A stretch of 64,000 nt of DNA from Anaerocolumna aminovalerica. GTDB taxonomy: Bacteria > Bacillota > Clostridia > Lachnospirales > Lachnospiraceae. A program made the translations under genes and the position numbers. This document shows, in pieces, positions 49,285 through 57,669 of the stretch (position 1 is its first letter; every line of letters starts with the position of its first letter). Location: assembly GCF_900115365.1 (NCBI RefSeq), contig NZ_FOWD01000001.1, forward strand, positions 124,001 through 188,000, given 5' to 3'. A model generated the notes under the pieces. That model did no database searches and was not told where the DNA came from. It saw only the letters and a list, made by a program, of their open reading frames with translations.

Positions 49285-49866
49285 ATGCAATATGATTTGT
49301 TTGGTTTACAACAAGCTATGGCAAAAGTCCAGACAGAGAAAAGATTTTATCATACATTAGGTGTACAGACTACCAGCTTTGCAATGGCTTTAAAACACGG
49401 GGCAGATGAAGAAAAAGCTTTGATAGCCGGACTGCTTCATGATAGTGCAAAATGTTTATCCGGTGCAGTATTACTTTCTGAATGTGGTAAGTATGGTTTA
49501 CCCATCTCAGATACAGAAGAAAACAGTCCATATTTATTACATGGTAAACTGGGAGCATATTATGCAGAAAACAAATATGGTATTACAGATAAAGAAATTC
49601 AATCTGCTATAAGCTATCACACAACGGGAAAACCGGATATGAGCTTACTTGAAAAGATTGTTTTTACAGCGGACTATATTGAACCAAGCCGATCTTCTGA
49701 AAGAATACCAAATCTCCATGAGATTAGAAGGTTAGCATTTGATAATTTAGATTTTGCGGTATACCAAATATTGGGCAATACATTAAATTATTTAAAAAAA
49801 ATTCACATGGAAATTGATAGTACTACGGTAGAAGCATATGAATATTATAAAAATATCATCAGATAA
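49285..49866 (+). CDS. yqeK: HD-domain phosphohydrolase YqeK
   Basis: 193 residues. HD motif residues in RFYHTLGV and GLLHDSAKC, then SYHTTGKP and TADYIEPSR. YqeK-family proteins split diadenosine tetraphosphate (Ap4A) symmetrically. It lies next to nadD as in most Firmicutes. GGGGAAAGGCTATTAATT precedes the ATG. Confidence 0.93.
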   Translation: MQYDLFGLQQAMAKVQTEKRFYHTLGVQTTSFAMALKHGADEEKALIAGLLHDSAKCLSGAVLLSECGKYGLPISDTEENSPYLLHGKLGAYYAENKYGITDKEIQSAISYHTTGKPDMSLLEKIVFTADYIEPSRSSERIPNLHEIRRLAFDNLDFAVYQILGNTLNYLKKIHMEIDSTTVEAYEYYKNIIR

Positions 49867-49970
49867 TATGAGACACATTTGATGTAAAAATACTCCGTTT
49901 TAAAAAATAAATATGATTCTAAAATCCGGTTTCATATTATTCTAAAATAAACCTTGAAAGGGGATATTAA

Positions 49971-50330
49971 ATGAACAATACAGCAAAAGAAATGGCTAGG
50001 TTAGCATATGAAGCATTAGAAGATAAGAAGGCTGAAGACATTAAAATATTGGAAATAGGTAATATTTCAATAATTGCGGATTATTTTATAATAGCAAACG
50101 GTACTAATGCATCACAGGTACAGGCTCTGGTTGATAATGTCCAGGATCTGCTAGGGAAAAATGGTTATAATCCCAAACGTGTGGAAGGCTTACGTACTGC
50201 CAGCTGGATTCTATTAGATTATGGCGATGTTGTAATCCATGTATTTTCAAAAGAAGACAGACTATTCTATGATTTGGAAAGAATCTGGAGAGATGGCACA
50301 TCAGTTAGTAAAGAACAACTAGAAGCATAA
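49971..50330 (+). CDS. rsfS: Ribosomal silencing factor RsfS
   Basis: 119 residues. IADYFIIANGTNASQVQAL and DYGDVVIHVFSKEDRLFYDLERIW are diagnostic. It binds uL14 and keeps subunits apart when nutrients run low. Last gene of the nadD-yqeK-rsfS group; a terminator follows. Confidence 0.96.
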   Translation: MNNTAKEMARLAYEALEDKKAEDIKILEIGNISIIADYFIIANGTNASQVQALVDNVQDLLGKNGYNPKRVEGLRTASWILLDYGDVVIHVFSKEDRLFYDLERIWRDGTSVSKEQLEA

Positions 50331-50360
50331 GTATGCTCTGTTAAATTTATTTGAATTATA

Positions 50361-50393
50361 GCTTTCTATGAATTTTCGTAGAAAGCTTTTTTT
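50361..50393 (+). terminator. Terminator after rsfS
   Basis: GCTTTCTA pairs with TAGAAAGC, followed by TTTTTTT. Confidence 0.92.
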
Positions 50394-50530
50394 ATTAAAA
50401 TGTTTCAACCGTACACATGATAAATACATAGTTACTATCAGACATCATTTTTTTAAAAATGAATATTTTTTCTCCTTACATGAAAAACTTAATAAGGATT
50501 TGAAATATATAATTATGGAGAAATTAAAAT

Positions 50531-51715
50531 ATGTTATTAATAAAAAACGGTAAAGTATTAACTATGGCAGGTAAAATATTGGAACAAGGAGATATATTAA
50601 TCATTGATAGTAAAATAGCTGCTGTTGAGGAATATATAGATATTGCTTTAAATGAAGACGATTTATTAATAGATGCTAAAGGTCTATGGGTTATGCCAGG
50701 TATTATTGATGCTCATTGTCATATTGGCATATCAGAGGAAAAGAAAGGGAAAGAAGGAGAAGATTGCAACGAAGCTACATCTGCAATTACTCCTTATTTA
50801 AGATCCTTAGATGCCATAAATACAATGGATCCGGCTTTCCATAATGCTATACAGGCCGGAATTACTTCAGTAATGGTTGGTCCTGGCAGTACCAATATAG
50901 TCGGTGGACAATTTACTTTTATGAAGACACATGGGAGAGTTATAGATAATATGATTGTTTTAGCACCTGCAGCTATTAAAGTTTCTTTTGGAGAAAATCC
51001 TAAAACAACATTTCAGGAGATGAATCAACCTCCAACCTCAAGAATGACGATTGCTGCTTTGTTGCGAGAAGAGTTATATAATGCAAAACAATATAAGAAA
51101 AAGAAAGATTACTCTTTAGAAACCGGAGAGGAGTTTCAGGAAGATTTTAGATTAGAACCTTGGATTCCGGTTTTTGATAAAAAAATACCTTTAAAAGCCC
51201 ATGTTCATCGAGTGGATGATATTCTTACTGCCATTCGTATTGCTAAAGAATTTGACCTGAATATGACTCTGGATCATTGTACGGAAGGGCATATTATTGC
51301 TGAAGAAATCAGGGACAGCGGTTTTTATGCTATTGTGGGTCCTGATTTAGCCTGTAGAAATAAGCTGGAAGCACAAAATGCAGATTTTAAAACAGCTGGG
51401 GTATTAAACCGTAAAGGAGTTAAAGTTGCAATAATGACAGATCATCCAGTTACATTAATCCAATACCTGCCTATTTATGCAGGTCTGGCTGCTAAAAAGG
51501 GCTTAGGTATTGAAGAGGGATTAAAAGCCATTACCATTAATCCAGCGATTATTTGTAATGTTAGTGATAGAGTAGGAAGTATAGAAGTGGGAAAGGATGC
51601 TGACATTGCTATATTTACTGGTAATCCTATGGAGGTATTTACCCATACTGTATATACTATAATTAATGGGGAAATTGTATATAAATACACCGATGATGAA
51701 AAAACAGATGAATAG
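50531..51715 (+). CDS. Imidazolonepropionase-like metal-dependent amidohydrolase
   Basis: 394 residues. The metal ligands of the amidohydrolase superfamily are visible: PGIIDAHCHIG (HxH), KAHVHRVDD (His), LDHCTEGH (His) and MTDHPV (Asp). The flanking beta-sandwich uses N- and C-terminal strands (KVLTMAGKILEQGDILI; DADIAIFTGNPM, VYTIINGEIVY). The substrate is unknown; this branch is often annotated as hydantoinase- or imidazolonase-like. No signal peptide. ATTATGGAGAAATTAAAAT precedes the ATG. Confidence 0.9.
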   Translation: MLLIKNGKVLTMAGKILEQGDILIIDSKIAAVEEYIDIALNEDDLLIDAKGLWVMPGIIDAHCHIGISEEKKGKEGEDCNEATSAITPYLRSLDAINTMDPAFHNAIQAGITSVMVGPGSTNIVGGQFTFMKTHGRVIDNMIVLAPAAIKVSFGENPKTTFQEMNQPPTSRMTIAALLREELYNAKQYKKKKDYSLETGEEFQEDFRLEPWIPVFDKKIPLKAHVHRVDDILTAIRIAKEFDLNMTLDHCTEGHIIAEEIRDSGFYAIVGPDLACRNKLEAQNADFKTAGVLNRKGVKVAIMTDHPVTLIQYLPIYAGLAAKKGLGIEEGLKAITINPAIICNVSDRVGSIEVGKDADIAIFTGNPMEVFTHTVYTIINGEIVYKYTDDEKTDE

Positions 51716-51753
51716 AAAAAATAAAACAGAAGAATAATAACAGATAAATAAAA

Positions 51754-51777
51754 GAAGTCTCCAGCCTAGGAGACTTC
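51754..51777 (-). terminator. Hairpin between amidohydrolase and repeat-protein genes
   Basis: GAAGTCTCC pairs with GGAGACTTC (loop AGCCTA). On the minus strand TTTTATTTAT follows, so it ends the repeat-protein gene; it may also slow plus-strand readthrough. Confidence 0.75.
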
Positions 51778-51790
51778 AATCAGATAATTA

Positions 51791-52015
51791 TTATCTACTT
51801 GTATCATGGAAATCGTTTCTAGAGTTGGAATTTCTAGTAGTTGTAGTATTAGCGTTTCTAGTATTTACATCTTGAGCGTCGTTTCTAGAGTTGGAATTTC
51901 TAGTAGTTGTAGTATTAGCATTTCTAGTATTTACATCCTGAGCATTGTTTCTAGTATTGGCATTTCTAGAGCTAGTTGTAGCATCGTTTCTAGTATTAGC
52001 ATTTCTTGATTCCAT
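51791..52015 (-). CDS. Asn/Thr/Arg-rich 22-residue-repeat small protein
   Basis: 74 residues, with a strong AGGAGGAAATGAAAA site before the ATG. Nearly the whole protein is built from Asn, Thr, Arg, Ser, Asp and Ala in units such as NTRNAN and NSRNDAQDV. Two 22-residue (66-bp) copies stand in tandem. No Cys, no aromatic residue but one Phe and one His near the end, and no signal peptide. I know no family. Low-complexity, basic and hydrophilic; a spore or surface-associated role is a guess only. Ribosome binding site and own terminator support a real gene. Confidence 0.7.
   Translation of the reverse strand: MESRNANTRNDATTSSRNANTRNNAQDVNTRNANTTTTRNSNSRNDAQDVNTRNANTTTTRNSNSRNDFHDTSR
51814..51945. 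repeat. Tandem 66-bp coding repeat, two copies
   Basis: The copies begin at 51814 and 51880 with CGTTTCTAGAGTTGG and differ at only a few positions. Many TTCTAG/CTAGAA words recur within each unit, showing older, shorter repeats inside. Confidence 0.9.
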
Positions 52016-52295
52016 TTTTCATTTCCTCCTGAGAAATAATAAATTAAATGTTACAAGTTTATTATTAACTTTTTCATTTTTAAATATGCAGATAAGTTAC
52101 CCGAGAAATAAGTTCCATTAGAAATAAGTGAAATGAAATCTGGTAAATGGATATAAAAAATGAATAAAATATTCGTATGATACACATATTATTTTAATAC
52201 TTCCTAACTACTTATTGAATAGGAAGGCATCTGAATCTAGATTAGTATTTTAAAAACTTCTTTTAGAATTTTAGTGTATAAAAGGTAGTTATTAC
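52016..52295. other. AT-rich spacer between repeat-protein gene and lexA terminator
   Basis: Holds the repeat-protein ribosome binding site (52021-52035 region). AGTTACCCGAGAAATAAG and a CTTCCTAACTACTTATTGAATAGGAAG inverted segment (about 52200-52226) are the only structures seen. No open frame with a binding site. Confidence 0.4.
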
Positions 52296-52331
52296 AAAAA
52301 AAGGCCATTACTTTACTAAGTAATAGCCTTA
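52296..52331 (-). terminator. lexA terminator
   Basis: AAGGCCATTACTT pairs with AAGTAATAGCCTT (loop TACT); on the minus strand a run of seven T follows. Confidence 0.9.
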
Positions 52332-52350
52332 TAACTATTTTATGTAAGGA

Positions 52351-52968
52351 TTAATTAAAAACACGGAATAATCCAATAACTTTTCCCAATATATTCACTT
52401 CGGGAACTATGATTGGATCCATGGTATCATTCTCAGGCTGTAATCGGTAATAACCTTTTTCTTTATAAAATGTTTTTACCGTAACAGAATCGTCAATCAA
52501 TGCTACAACAATTTCTCCGTTGGAAGCAGTAGGCTGTTTTTGCACCAGTATTTTGTCCCCATTAAGTATTCCTGCATTAATCATACTTTCCCCTTTTACT
52601 TTTAACATAAAAGTTTCTTCATTCGGCATGTATTCGGAAGGAACAGGAAAATACCCCTCAATATTTTCAACAGCAAGTATCGGTTCACCGGCTGTAATTG
52701 TACCAACTATTGGAACATTCACAAGTTCCCTTCTTGTTAAATTAAATTCATCATCAATAATCTCAATAGCACGGGGTTTAGAAGGATCACGTCTTATGTA
52801 ACCGTTTTTCTCAAGTGTCTCAAGGTGTGAATGAACAGAAGATGTAGATTTTAAGTTAACCGCTTCGCAAATCTCACGTACAGCAGGCGGATATCCTTTA
52901 TTAATAATCTGTGATTTCAAATATTCTAAGATTTCTTTTTGTTTGGCGCTTATCTTACCATAACTCAT
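52351..52968 (-). CDS. lexA: LexA repressor of the SOS response
   Basis: 205 residues. N-terminal winged helix (LEYLKSQIINKGYPPAVREI, STSSVHSHLETLEKNGYIRR). The self-cleavage site Ala-Gly is in GTITAGEPI, catalytic Ser in VKGESMINAG and Lys in DSVTVKTFYKEKG. RecA-stimulated cleavage lifts repression. It is divergent from yneA; LexA-like boxes fill the 358-nt gap. AGGTATAAGA precedes the ATG. Confidence 0.97.
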   Translation of the reverse strand: MSYGKISAKQKEILEYLKSQIINKGYPPAVREICEAVNLKSTSSVHSHLETLEKNGYIRRDPSKPRAIEIIDDEFNLTRRELVNVPIVGTITAGEPILAVENIEGYFPVPSEYMPNEETFMLKVKGESMINAGILNGDKILVQKQPTASNGEIVVALIDDSVTVKTFYKEKGYYRLQPENDTMDPIIVPEVNILGKVIGLFRVFN

Positions 52969-53144
52969 TCTTATACCTCCAATCGTATAGTTTTTTAACC
53001 CGGTAATTCTTTGCAGGAAAAATATTTATCCGGTAAATAATAATATAAATCTTTCGTTTTCGTTCACTATAAAGCTTATTGATTCCAAATAGCTTAATTA
53101 CGCTAACTTCTTTCCTATTATAGCATATAAAATTTCAAAATGCA

Positions 53145-53246
53145 AAACTTATGTTCGTAATTTTAAAAAAATCTATTGACAAACAAGTGTTTGGATAATA
53201 TAATGGGTACAAGAAAAACAAAACATGTGTTCGCAACACTTGTTCG
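53145..53246. promoter_or_regulatory. Four LexA-like operators between lexA and yneA
   Basis: Gram-positive LexA boxes follow CGAAC-N4-GTTCG. Seen here: AAACTTATGTTCG (53145-53157), CAAACAAGTGTTTG (53180-53193), AAACATGTGTTCG (53221-53233) and CAACACTTGTTCG (53234-53246). The second overlaps the yneA promoter. The set would let LexA control both itself and yneA. Confidence 0.8.
53176..53204 (+). promoter_or_regulatory. yneA promoter
   Basis: TTGACA (53176-53181), 17-nt spacer, TATAAT (53199-53204): consensus sigma-A promoter with a LexA-like box covering the -35 and spacer. Confidence 0.85.
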
Positions 53247-53326
53247 AACAACTTGGTATATGCAGAACTTGAAAACAAGGATAAAGAACATAAAACCAAC
53301 ATATAGAGAAAACGGGAGGCATGAAT

Positions 53327-53713
53327 ATGAATCATATGTATCGTACACGTACTATTCAAAGAAGTTCATTTCAAACGAAACTTGCACTTATGTTTGAGAA
53401 AAATCCCACCATGATTTTATTAGGTGCATTAATTTTTACCGTAATCCTTCTTTCACTTTTTACTATATCCACTCAAGTAATTGCAGAAAAATCACCAACA
53501 AAAGAAAAGCTGGTTACCAGCGTGAGAATTAAAGAGGGAGATTCCCTTTGGAGTATAGCGGAAAGATATATGACAGAAGAATATTCGGACATTTATACAT
53601 ATATTAATGAAATTAAAAGAAGTAACGGACTGACTTCCGATGTCATACACGAAGGGGCATACATTATAGTTCCGTACTATGCCGGAACCATGGAAGTAGC
53701 TCAGAATCCATAA
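53327..53713 (+). CDS. yneA: YneA-like SOS cell-division inhibitor with LysM domain
   Basis: 128 residues from ATG 53327, 7 nt after GGGAGG (53321 would be too close). One membrane helix (TMILLGALIFTVILLSLFTI) then a LysM domain (about 65-120: VRIKEGDSLWSIAERY, YIIVPYY). Same layout and position as B. subtilis YneA, which blocks division during DNA damage. The LexA boxes upstream support this. Confidence 0.88.
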   Translation: MNHMYRTRTIQRSSFQTKLALMFEKNPTMILLGALIFTVILLSLFTISTQVIAEKSPTKEKLVTSVRIKEGDSLWSIAERYMTEEYSDIYTYINEIKRSNGLTSDVIHEGAYIIVPYYAGTMEVAQNP

Positions 53714-53861
53714 TAAAATAACATATATATAATAGAATCATATTAAACTGTTTCAAAATAATAAATTATCAATCTGACAGCACAAATCAACAAAGTGAAT
53801 TTTATACCCGAAGATTTCACCCTTATAACGAGAGAGTACCGGAGCAACTTAAGCCTAAAAT

Positions 53862-53892
53862 AGTATGCATGAAATAAACTGATGTGCATACT
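53862..53892 (+). terminator. Hairpin downstream of yneA
   Basis: AGTATGCA pairs with TGCATACT followed by TTATATAGG. It lies between yneA and the next gene; T run is short, so terminator action is uncertain. The 53760-53850 stretch may also fold but matches no riboswitch I know. Confidence 0.4.
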
Positions 53893-53934
53893 TTATATAG
53901 GATGGAATGTAATGATTTCGTTATGGAGGGGATT

Positions 53935-54570
53935 ATGAATATTAGTGATTTAATTACTAAATATGAGAGTGATATTTGTTACTTTCAGCAAATGCAAATT
54001 TATTCTATGACCACTTATGAAAAAAATTACTATAGTGAACAGATACAGCAAAGAACCAATGCACTTATTGGTGAGCTGGAAGGGATCATGGAACTGGAGG
54101 TAAAAAACCTATATTATTCCCCGGAAGGAAATAATTATGGCATTAGACATCTACAAGAAGAAAAAGAACCTATAGAAGAGTATCCATATAAGGTAGGAAA
54201 TAAATTCATTATTCCGGAACCAAATACGGAAAATCTATTTCATCTTTCAGTAGAACAGGAAAGTGAAGATGGATTCACAATTAGCCCGGAAAATAACAGA
54301 GAAATAAACTCGGAATATAATACAGAAGAACTTCCGGAAAAAGAGTTCACATTAGAGGAATTAGCCGAATATAACGGCACCAATGGTAAACCACCATATG
54401 TGGCAATTAATGGGATTGTTTATGATATGAGTCATATTAGACCCTGGGCAAGTGGAACCCATTTTGGTTTGTCGGCAGGCAATAATCTAACTGAACAATT
54501 TATGGGCTGTCATAGAGGCGCTCAATCCGTCTTAAATAAATTAATTCAAGTAGGAAGATTGGTTGAATAA
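53935..54570 (+). CDS. Cytochrome b5-like heme/steroid-binding domain protein
   Basis: 211 residues from ATG 53935 (ATGGAGGGGATT). The N-terminal half is helical and acidic (ISDLITKYESDICYFQQMQI). The last 75 residues form a cytochrome b5-like domain: FTLEELAEYNGTNGKPPYVA, GIVYDMSHIRPWASGTHFG, AGNNLTEQF, and CHRGAQ, with two His (GTHFG and GCHRG) in ligand position. Such domains are common in anaerobic clostridia; whether heme binds here is open. No membrane segment. Confidence 0.85.
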   Translation: MNISDLITKYESDICYFQQMQIYSMTTYEKNYYSEQIQQRTNALIGELEGIMELEVKNLYYSPEGNNYGIRHLQEEKEPIEEYPYKVGNKFIIPEPNTENLFHLSVEQESEDGFTISPENNREINSEYNTEELPEKEFTLEELAEYNGTNGKPPYVAINGIVYDMSHIRPWASGTHFGLSAGNNLTEQFMGCHRGAQSVLNKLIQVGRLVE

Positions 54571-54623
54571 AGGTAATAAGGTAATGTGTATTACATACAA
54601 CCGGAGTATTCCATCAAAATTAT

Positions 54624-54690
54624 ATAACAGCTGAATTAGCATCCGTTGGTCGTATATACCCCCTCATGTGAATACAGCTGTTATTTTATG
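54624..54690 (+). terminator. Hairpin after cytochrome b5-like gene
   Basis: ATAACAGCTG pairs with CAGCTGTTAT across a 41-nt loop; TTTATGTT follows. Plausible terminator with a large loop. Confidence 0.55.
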
Positions 54691-55001
54691 TTATTAAGAT
54701 TACAGCTTCCTATTTGGGCAAGAGTATTTTAATTATTACTTTATTCTTGAATTTTAGAATGGAATTGAGAAATGGTATATTACATTAGGAAGAGTATGTC
54801 GAATTAACTCTGTTTATGACAAAATAATTAGACAAGTTTATATTTACTAATAAATGCAAAAATGTTAAATTTTAGGTATATAAAGGAAAGGAGTGAGGAG
54901 CCTCAGTAACTTAAATATGATAGGACTGCAGCATGTTAACATTAGTTAGGATAATTACTAACGAACAGGGACAAAGTCCAGAAAGGTCGGAGTTTTTCGC
55001 T
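54691..55001 (+). other. AT-rich upstream region of the esterase gene
   Basis: AAGGAAAGGAGTGAGG (about 54884-54900) is a ribosome-binding-like sequence with no suitable start codon close by. The esterase frame runs open from 54933. No riboswitch or promoter consensus recognised. Confidence 0.4.
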
Positions 55002-56204
55002 ATGAGAAACAAAAATTTTAAAAGGTTAAGTCTATTGTTAGCAGTGATGTTGTTTAGTTCAATTTTCCGAACAACTACATATGCCGGTCAAGGAACATTT
55101 ACAAAGGTTACTTATGGAAGCAGGTACTATAAAATCTATGTACCATCAACTTACGATGGTGAAACAGAAGTACCTTTGATGGTAATGCTCCACGGCGGAA
55201 GTCAGGATCCTGATCAATTCGCAGTCGGTACCAGAATGAATGAAATTGCAGAAACAGAAAACTTTATTGTACTTTATCCAGATCAACCGGCAACAGCAAA
55301 TCAAAATAAGTTCTGGAACTGGTTCGAACCGGCACATCAACACAGAGGCAGCGGAGAACCGGCTATCATAGCAGGTATGATAGGCGAAATAAAGAATACA
55401 TATAATATTAACGATAATATGGTTTATGCAGCAGGTTTATCTGCGGGAGGAGCCATGAGCGTAATCTTAGGTGTTACCTATCCCGATATAATTAAAGGAG
55501 TTGGAATTGTCTCCGGACTGGAATATAAAGCTGCAACTAATATGACGGGTGCTTTTATGGCTATGAGCATGGGCGGGCCGGATCCAAATACTCAGGGTAC
55601 CCTTGCATTTAATGAAATGTCTGGTTATGCAACTAAGCTTATGCCAACAATCGTATTTCATGGAAACAGTGATTATGTAGTTCAAAAAATAAACGGTAAT
55701 CAGATATTATCCCAATGGGCCCAGGTCAATGATTTGTTAGATGACGGAAGGGATAACAACTCCATTAATGACACACCTAACACTACAGAATCAAAAACCG
55801 TGACGGGGGGAAGAAGCTATACTGTCTATAGCTATGAAGACGGTAAAGGAAATCTATTAATGCAAAAATATTTAGTTGACGGAATGGGACATGCTTGGTC
55901 AGGGGGAAGTTCTTTAGGTAGTTATACAGACAGTACAGGACCTGATGCAAGTAGAATTATATGGGGTTTTTTATCCGGCAATTCCATTGATGACGGAGAA
56001 ACGGAAAACCCAGGGGGACCAGGGGGACCGGAAAATCCAGAAGTAGAGGTGGCATATGGAACCGCAACAGAGCATTATGTTGCCGGAAGATTAGATACAA
56101 GCGGATACTTACAAATGGGTGCAAAATACGGATATATAGCACGGTTTAACCTGTACAGATTGGTTGGAACAAATGTATGGACGGATGTTAATCCCATAGG
56201 GTAG
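55002..56204 (+). CDS. Secreted PHB-depolymerase/feruloyl-esterase-family hydrolase with C-terminal module
   Basis: 400 residues from ATG 55002, chosen because a signal peptide (LSLLLAVMLFSSIF, cut near TYA) then follows; ATG 54933 is in frame upstream. Alpha/beta-hydrolase with LMVMLHGGSQDPDQ (oxyanion region), nucleophile Ser in GLSAGGAM, Asp in HGNSDYVV and His in GMGHAWSGG. A Gly/Pro/Asn linker (ENPGGPGGPENP) leads to a 45-residue tail (TATEHYVAGRLDTSGYLQMG). That tail resembles short C-terminal binding modules of clostridial esterases. The enzyme likely deacylates plant polysaccharides or polyester outside the cell. Confidence 0.85.
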   Translation: MRNKNFKRLSLLLAVMLFSSIFRTTTYAGQGTFTKVTYGSRYYKIYVPSTYDGETEVPLMVMLHGGSQDPDQFAVGTRMNEIAETENFIVLYPDQPATANQNKFWNWFEPAHQHRGSGEPAIIAGMIGEIKNTYNINDNMVYAAGLSAGGAMSVILGVTYPDIIKGVGIVSGLEYKAATNMTGAFMAMSMGGPDPNTQGTLAFNEMSGYATKLMPTIVFHGNSDYVVQKINGNQILSQWAQVNDLLDDGRDNNSINDTPNTTESKTVTGGRSYTVYSYEDGKGNLLMQKYLVDGMGHAWSGGSSLGSYTDSTGPDASRIIWGFLSGNSIDDGETENPGGPGGPENPEVEVAYGTATEHYVAGRLDTSGYLQMGAKYGYIARFNLYRLVGTNVWTDVNPIG

Positions 56205-56275
56205 GGAACTGCATTAAGGGAAAAGATTAGGTTAGAAATATTCTTTAAGAAACTAAATAATAAAGAATAACTGCA

Positions 56276-56387
56276 AAACTGTCATTTTGAGTAAATGAAA
56301 TTGAATTGAAAGGGCTAAATCGTACTATTAAGATGGCTTCTTAAAGCATAGAATTCAACTTCAATGGCATCCTCAGAATGACAGTTT
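56276..56387. repeat. Imperfect palindromic intergenic element
   Basis: AACTGTCATTTTGAG at the left pairs with CTCAGAATGACAGTT at the right, 110 nt apart outside to outside. Inner arms GAATTGAA/TTCAACTTC pair weakly. The TGTCATTCTGAG-type end is known from repeats in several clostridial genomes. No open frame inside. A small MITE-like remnant is possible. Confidence 0.6.
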
Positions 56388-56582
56388 GTTGTTTTAGGAT
56401 AAGGTAAATTAATTAATAAGTAAAGTATAATATACTTAATTAAAAATTAATAACTACTACTGTTAATTCTATGGTATAATTAGTTATAATAGTGGGTTAT
56501 AGGTAATATTACATTTATTATACAAGATACATATGTAAAAAGATATTGATTATAAAGATTATATACATGAGGAGTAAATGTT

Positions 56583-57032
56583 ATGAATATAGCGTATTTT
56601 TTAATTACAAAAAGTGAAGTAGCCTATTTATATAATGATTGTACATTACGTCAAGGATTAGAAAAATTACACCAACATGGATATGCAGCAATACCCGTAT
56701 TATCCAAAGGTAATAAATATATAGGAACTGTAAGTGAGGGTGATTTTCTATGGCATATATTAAATCAGGATAATCAGGATTTAAATTCCCCATGTATGAA
56801 AAGTTTGGAGAATATGAAAATAAAAGACATACTAAAGCCAGACAAAAATCCTCCGGTAAGAATAACAGCCAGAATGGAAGAACTGATGATTCGAGCAATG
56901 GATCAGAATTTCGTACCGGTTATCGACGATAGGAATTATTTTATAGGAATTGTAACAAGAAGGGATATAATGAAATACTTTTGTGAAAAATCAGAAGTAA
57001 GTACAAAGCTAAGTCTTAGTGAAAGTATCTAA
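56583..57032 (+). CDS. CBS-domain pair protein
   Basis: 149 residues. Two CBS domains: residues about 10-65 (GYAAIPVLSKGNKYIGTVSEGDFLW) and about 80-140 (NFVPVIDDRNYFIGIVTRRDIMKY). CBS pairs bind adenine nucleotides, often c-di-AMP or AMP in stand-alone proteins such as CbpB/DarB. No effector domain. GAGGAGTAAATGTT precedes the ATG. Confidence 0.9.
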   Translation: MNIAYFLITKSEVAYLYNDCTLRQGLEKLHQHGYAAIPVLSKGNKYIGTVSEGDFLWHILNQDNQDLNSPCMKSLENMKIKDILKPDKNPPVRITARMEELMIRAMDQNFVPVIDDRNYFIGIVTRRDIMKYFCEKSEVSTKLSLSESI

Positions 57033-57128
57033 AATATAAAATTAGGATAATTTATGATTGTAACACTATGGAATAAACATTAGATTATTTAGGGATATAA
57101 TCTGCTTATAGGAAGAAGTGGAGGATAT

Positions 57129-57551
57129 ATGCTTACAGTAGAACAGTTAAAGGCAGCAGGAGCAATATATTTGGAGCATATACAGGAGGGGTTTGAGAAA
57201 TATAACTATAAAATAGTTACCTGGAATCAGGAAGAGGCCTGTGAACATATCAGAGAACTTTGGCTATTAAATGATCCGGAGCATTCTTTTGCTGATTTTT
57301 ATTATTACAAATTAAACAATGAAGCAAAGAAAAAAGTAGATTCTATGTTTAATGAAGAGGAAATGAATTATATAAAAGGTATTTCTAATCCCTTAGAAGA
57401 AGTCATATTCCCGTTGGATGAAATATTAATAAATATTCTGGTTAAACTAAACTATTCTGAAATGTTATTCTCTACTTTTTATTTTACTAAGGAACCCTGT
57501 ACCCTGTGGGGAAATTATCATGGAGAATATGTTGTCTTTCAACCTAAATAA
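57129..57551 (+). CDS. Hypothetical protein
   Basis: 140 residues, soluble, acidic and aromatic-rich. I do not recognise a family. Visible features are an amphipathic N-terminal helix (TVEQLKAAGAIYLEHIQEGF), Trp residues at ETTW-like spots (VTWNQEEACEHIRELWLL), and a C terminus LWGNYHGEYVVFQPK that looks like a beta hairpin. GTGGAGGATAT precedes the ATG, and the frame is clean. It lies between the CBS and YccF genes without obvious link. Confidence 0.75.
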   Translation: MLTVEQLKAAGAIYLEHIQEGFEKYNYKIVTWNQEEACEHIRELWLLNDPEHSFADFYYYKLNNEAKKKVDSMFNEEEMNYIKGISNPLEEVIFPLDEILINILVKLNYSEMLFSTFYFTKEPCTLWGNYHGEYVVFQPK

Positions 57552-57669
57552 AGATAATAGTGTGAGTGCATTATTCAGATATACGAAAACGAAATGAAGA
57601 GTGTAAGTTTACTTACGAATTCCTAATAGAAGTATTTTAAAAATTGAATTCTTTAAAGGAGTATGATTT

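Noticed and set aside
53760-53855. Possible riboswitch before the cytochrome b5-like gene
   Set aside because: Some pairing (GTGAA/TTCAC) and GAGAGAGTACCGGAGCAAC are visible, but no known aptamer consensus is met.
53881-53890. CTGATG motif near a hairpin as hammerhead ribozyme core
   Set aside because: The core would need CTGATGA and a following GAAA with three stems; these are missing.
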